NCBI GenBank assembly: GCA_016718655.1
Contig: JADKCV010000060.1
Location: 62,001-126,000, forward strand
Source: Flavobacteriales bacterium
GTDB lineage: Bacteria > Bacteroidota > Bacteroidia > Flavobacteriales_F > PHOS-HE28
Length of the DNA: 64,000 nucleotides
Direction: 5' to 3'
This document shows positions 61,003 to 64,000 of the stretch, in pieces; positions within the stretch are counted from its first letter, which is position 1; each line of letters starts with the position of its first letter. The notes under the pieces were generated by a model. The model had not been told where the DNA came from. It saw only the letters and a list, made by a program, of their open reading frames with translations, and did not search any database. A program made the position numbers and the translations under genes.

Positions 61003-61010
61003 TAGATTCG
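61003..61010 (+). promoter_or_regulatory. -7 box TAGATTCG of the gene at 61014
   Basis: One mismatch to TAnnTTTG; 3 nt before the ATG, predicting a leaderless transcript. Confidence 0.5.
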
Positions 61011-61013
61011 GGC

Positions 61014-61886
61014 ATGAACTCCATCCTGCAGGATATCGAAGAACTCCGGTCGATCGTCCGACCTTTCATCGCCGCCCATCCGAGCAAGAGCATGCCGATA
61101 GTCGAATGGACTTTCCTTCACGCCTTGGAGCGTGTGGATCGCAACCTCCATTCCATCCATACACTCGTGAAAGAGGATCTCGAGGCACACGAGCATGGTA
61201 TCGGATTGCTCTCCCGTAACCTGCTCTCGGACTTCCTCATTATCGGGCATGCCGTGCGATCGTCTACACAGTTAACGATCGAGGCGGAGTTGATGCCGTT
61301 GTTCCGTTCCGATATCGAAAAGGTTGAAGCACATGAAGAACGGTACAACAGGAACAAGCAATTCACCACGGAGGAATATCTCGACTATCCAATTGGTGGA
61401 AGATTGAACCGAACGATCGGTGATATAGTGGCCGATTACTATAAGGCCAACCCGGAGCCGATTGACCCAGCTATGAGCTGTCCTCATTGTAAGACAAAGA
61501 GACCAAAAAAGGTCACCAAAAAGCGGTGGGACAGCAATGCGGATATCGCGGAGAAGGCAATGAAGATGAAGCCACCTTCAGCTTTGGCGGTGAACTTATG
61601 GCGAGCCTATGATCAATGGTTCTACTATAGCAAGTATGAACACATCGGATGGCATTCCTTCGTGTTGACGAGGAGCAACACTGTAGAGATGATGGAGGCA
61701 AGGCTACGGCGGATCTTGCTACGGACATCTGTGTTGATGGGTCTGTGCTTCGACATGCTGGAACACAGGGAAGAGTTGGAGCGATCAATGTCCATAGTGC
61801 AACGACTGTTCAATGAGACGCCGATACCTGCGGACAAAGAATCTGATCCGGGTTCAGAACTTGGAAAGGACAAGCCTCAAACCTGA
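61014..61886 (+). CDS. Protein of unknown function (DUF5677-like), lower GC
   Basis: 290 residues, mostly helical, no signal or membrane segment. A short cysteine pair CPHCKTKRPKK near residue 160 is followed by a basic patch (KKVTKKRWDS). The overall plan (helical body with a conserved WxxYSKYEHIGWHS segment) resembles DUF5677-type proteins, which occur in accessory and sometimes defence-associated loci, but I would not assign it firmly. Codon use is more AT-rich than the surrounding genes, suggesting transfer. Confidence 0.65.
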   Translation: MNSILQDIEELRSIVRPFIAAHPSKSMPIVEWTFLHALERVDRNLHSIHTLVKEDLEAHEHGIGLLSRNLLSDFLIIGHAVRSSTQLTIEAELMPLFRSDIEKVEAHEERYNRNKQFTTEEYLDYPIGGRLNRTIGDIVADYYKANPEPIDPAMSCPHCKTKRPKKVTKKRWDSNADIAEKAMKMKPPSALAVNLWRAYDQWFYYSKYEHIGWHSFVLTRSNTVEMMEARLRRILLRTSVLMGLCFDMLEHREELERSMSIVQRLFNETPIPADKESDPGSELGKDKPQT

Positions 61887-61950
61887 AAAACGCAATTATG
61901 ACTCTTCGCCGGGCCACCTGATAAACGAAGGGTTCCTGCCTCATGCATGC

Positions 61951-62382
61951 TCATCGGCTTTGCAGTCGTAGAACCTTGTCCAAAGGAAATTCAAACGTAT
62001 CGCCAAGTCCTGTAAGCATATAGGTCTCGGTCACATCCATTTTCGCTTCTGCCTTATCCCACCAAGTACAGAGCAACAGCAGCTCCGCCCGCTGGAGTTG
62101 TTCATTCAAGAACGTAAGCATACGGCCCACCTCGGCCATGGCGATCTCGCGCTCAGCGTTCAATTCCGGTGCATTCTCCCATGGCTCCGTGTAGGTCAAC
62201 GTGCATGAGCATCCTTGGGATCCACCCATGAAGTAGAGATAGGGAAGTGGCAGTAGTCTTTGAACGCTGTCGTAGCCTTGCTCGTCGCTTGTGATCCGCC
62301 TGTAGTAGAACCCCGGGGCAACTGCGTTGAAGGGGAGCTCACCCAGGTCAGCGCTGGATCCGATGTAGATCAATTGGCACAT
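61951..62382 (-). CDS. Small protein of unknown function
   Basis: 143 residues. The N-terminus MCQLIYIGSSADLGELPF and the segment YLYFMGGSQGCSCTLTY suggest a compact alpha/beta fold with several Cys; no family recognised. No signal peptide. Lies between the lower-GC gene at 61014 and the E1 locus. Convergent with the former. Confidence 0.6.
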   Translation of the reverse strand: MCQLIYIGSSADLGELPFNAVAPGFYYRRITSDEQGYDSVQRLLPLPYLYFMGGSQGCSCTLTYTEPWENAPELNAEREIAMAEVGRMLTFLNEQLQRAELLLLCTWWDKAEAKMDVTETYMLTGLGDTFEFPLDKVLRLQSR

Positions 62383-62393
62383 GGCTGTGCTGG

Positions 62394-64000
62394 CTATTCC
62401 ATCACCATCCCCACCACCTTCTCCACCACATCCTCCACGCTCGGTTTGCTGAAGTAATCCCCATCGCTGCCGTACGCCGGGCGGTGGGCTTTTGCAGAAG
62501 GGTCATGGGCGCGCTGTCCAACCAGCGGTAGCCGCCCTGCACTTCCAGGATCTGTTGCAGGATGTAGGCACTGGCGCCGCCGGGCACGTCCTCGTCCACC
62601 ACCAGCAGGCGGTTGGTCTTCTTCAGGCTTTCCACGATGCGGTGGTGCGGTCGAAGGGGAGGAGGGTGCGCGCGTCGATGAGCTCCACGCTGATGCCCAG
62701 GTCCGCCAAGCGGTCGGCGGCGGTGGCGCAGAGGTTGAAGGTGCTGCCGTAGCTCACCAGGGTAAGGTCGCTGCCCTCCCGCACCACTTCGGCGATGCCG
62801 ATGGGCACGGTGAATTCGCCGAGGTTGGCGGGTAAACGCTCCTTGCTGCGGTAGCCGTTGAGGCACTCGATCACCAAGGCGGGATCGTCGCTTTGCAGGA
62901 GGGTGTTGTACATCCCCGCGGCCTGCTGCATGTTGCGGGGCACACACACCACCACACCACGCACGCTGTTGATGATCATGCCCATGGGGCTGCCGCTGTG
63001 CCATACGCCTTCCAAGCGGTGGCCGCGCGTGCGGATGATGAGCGGGCATTTCTGGCCGCCCTTGGTGCGCCACTGCACGGTGGCGAGGTCGTCGCTCATG
63101 CCCTGCAGGCAGTAGAGCAGGTAGTCCAGGTACTGGATCTCGGCGATGGGACGCAGGCCACGCAGGGCCATGCCCATGCCTTGGCCGAGGATGGTGGCCT
63201 CGCGGATGCCGGTGTCGCTCACGCGCAGTTCGCCGAAGCGGGCCTGCATGCCTTCCATGCCCTGGTTCACGTCGCCGATCTTGCCGGTGTCTTCCCCGAA
63301 GGTGAGCAGCAGCGGTTCCTTCTCGAAGAGCGCAGCGAAGTTGTCGCGGATGATGATGCGGCCGTCCACCTCTTCGCCGGTGGCGTATTGCACCGGTACC
63401 TCGGGCACGTGCAAGCAGCTCTTCGCGCTCTGGCTGTAGAGGTGGCTGCCGTAGCGGTCGGCGTTGAGGCCATCGGCTCGCGTCCATCCAGGCCTGAAGC
63501 GCTCGCGATGGGGTGCGCCTGTTGCTGCCAGGGGAGCAGGGCCTGGCGCGCGGCGCTCACCATCTCCTTGCGGCCGGGGTCCATGGCGCTGCGCGGTTCG
63601 TTGCCAACGGTGTGCCGTGCCGCCGCGCCGTTGCGTGCTTCGCCGGCAAGCGCTTCGGCATCGGCATGCACCTCGTTCAGCTCCCCTCAGCGGGCTCCCG
63701 GAACGCCGCCCACGCGGCCTTCTGTGGCGCGCGCACGTCGGCCTTGGCCTGGCTTCTCGATGGCATCCAGTTCTCGGCCTCCGTGGCCACCACCCGGCCG
63801 GAAGTTCAGGATCCACTCGCGGAACTTCACGTTGCAGTCGTACACCTTGTACCACTCCAACAGGGGCACTTCCTCCACCGGCTTGCCGTCCTTGTCGCGG
63901 ATCCAGTCGCTCACGGTGCTCTTGTAGCGCTCGTGGCTGCCGCTGGTGCTGTGGCCTTGCGGCTGCGTCACCTCCTCCACGTGGATCAGGCAGGGCACCT
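62394..64000 (-). pseudogene. Fused 2-oxoacid dehydrogenase E1 (alpha-beta), multiply frameshifted, 5' cut by window edge
   Basis: Pieces of one E1 protein are spread over all three minus-strand frames. E1-alpha part: HVEEVTQPQGHSTSGSHERYK (63998 leftward). E1-beta part: IIIRDNFAALFEKEPLLLTF, GEDTGKIGDVNQGMEGMQ, then IVESLKKTNRLLVVDEDVPG and the tail GSDGDYFSKPSVEDVVE ending at TAG 62394. Frame changes are needed at about 63755, at a C-run 63683-63686, in 63480-63560, at about 62640 and about 62497. Intact, it would be a thiamine diphosphate enzyme (branched-chain or pyruvate type) decarboxylating 2-oxoacids for an E2 partner. Density of indels suggests either decay or poor sequence. Confidence 0.8.

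Overview
The window reads as a GC-rich member of the Bacteroidota, probably from the Flavobacteriales side. The support is direct: several secreted proteins end in type IX secretion (T9SS) C-terminal sorting domains, including a CHU_C/gliding-motility type at the left edge. Promoters carry the Bacteroidota -7 box (TAnnTTTG and GC-rich variants such as TACCTTCG). The families are also typical of the phylum: bacillithiol deacetylase BshB1, DUF5777 barrels, LytS/LytTR pairs with propeller sensors, and a CxxxY-type CcmE.

Layout. 1-735: 3' end of a PKD/T9SS adhesin-like gene. 806-9922 (minus): a coiled-coil secreted protein, then a compact run ccmB-ccmC-ccmD-ccmE-ccmF, DUF2520, kdsC, ubiA-like and maf, joining cytochrome c maturation to envelope functions; kdsC carries a frameshift. 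9949-16242: secreted unknown, lipoprotein glutathione peroxidase, BshB1, and a surface-glycan trio (flippase, GINT1-like transferase, GT4). 16377-22139: tRNA-His, 1-Cys-type peroxiredoxin, CDF cation exporter, a Crp/Fnr regulator with two small membrane proteins, and tandem NhaD antiporters. 22640-23390: tRNA-Ser(CGA) followed by an array of repeats built partly from its own 3' end and terminator. 23444-30095: secreted hydrolase, YceI plus LytS/LytTR two-component operon, Ycf48-like T9SS protein. 30442-33576: a five-gene operon of CX4CH lipoprotein cytochromes, OB-fold protein, YceI and DUF5777 barrel. 33584-38641 (minus): a PAS histidine kinase, a receiver-Crp fusion, a small membrane protein, a universal stress protein, an M50-CBS protease and a cysteine-dioxygenase-like cupin. 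38831-52579: citrate synthase, a thioredoxin-like protein, three tandem POT peptide transporters next to a DPP-IV type peptidase, an MFS transporter, bestrophin and an SDR. 52686-60777: a run of T9SS cargo proteins. 61014-62382: two lower-GC unknown genes. 62394-64000: a fused 2-oxoacid dehydrogenase E1 broken by several frameshifts and cut by the window edge.

Two window-wide patterns stand out. First, a palindrome GTGA-N6-TCAC (or close variants) sits 33-35 bp upstream of a -7 box, matching class II activation near -41, in front of the peroxiredoxin, the Crp-linked small genes, the YceI/two-component operon, the stress-protein operon and the dioxygenase-like gene. The local Crp paralogue has the RExxxR recognition helix expected to read GTGA. 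Second, about ten genes have the -7 box only 3-7 nt before the start codon, which predicts leaderless or nearly leaderless mRNAs and supports a 31-codon gene and a GTG start for ccmB.

Limits: family names come from motifs and known family architecture, not from searches. The frameshifts may be real or may be sequence errors.
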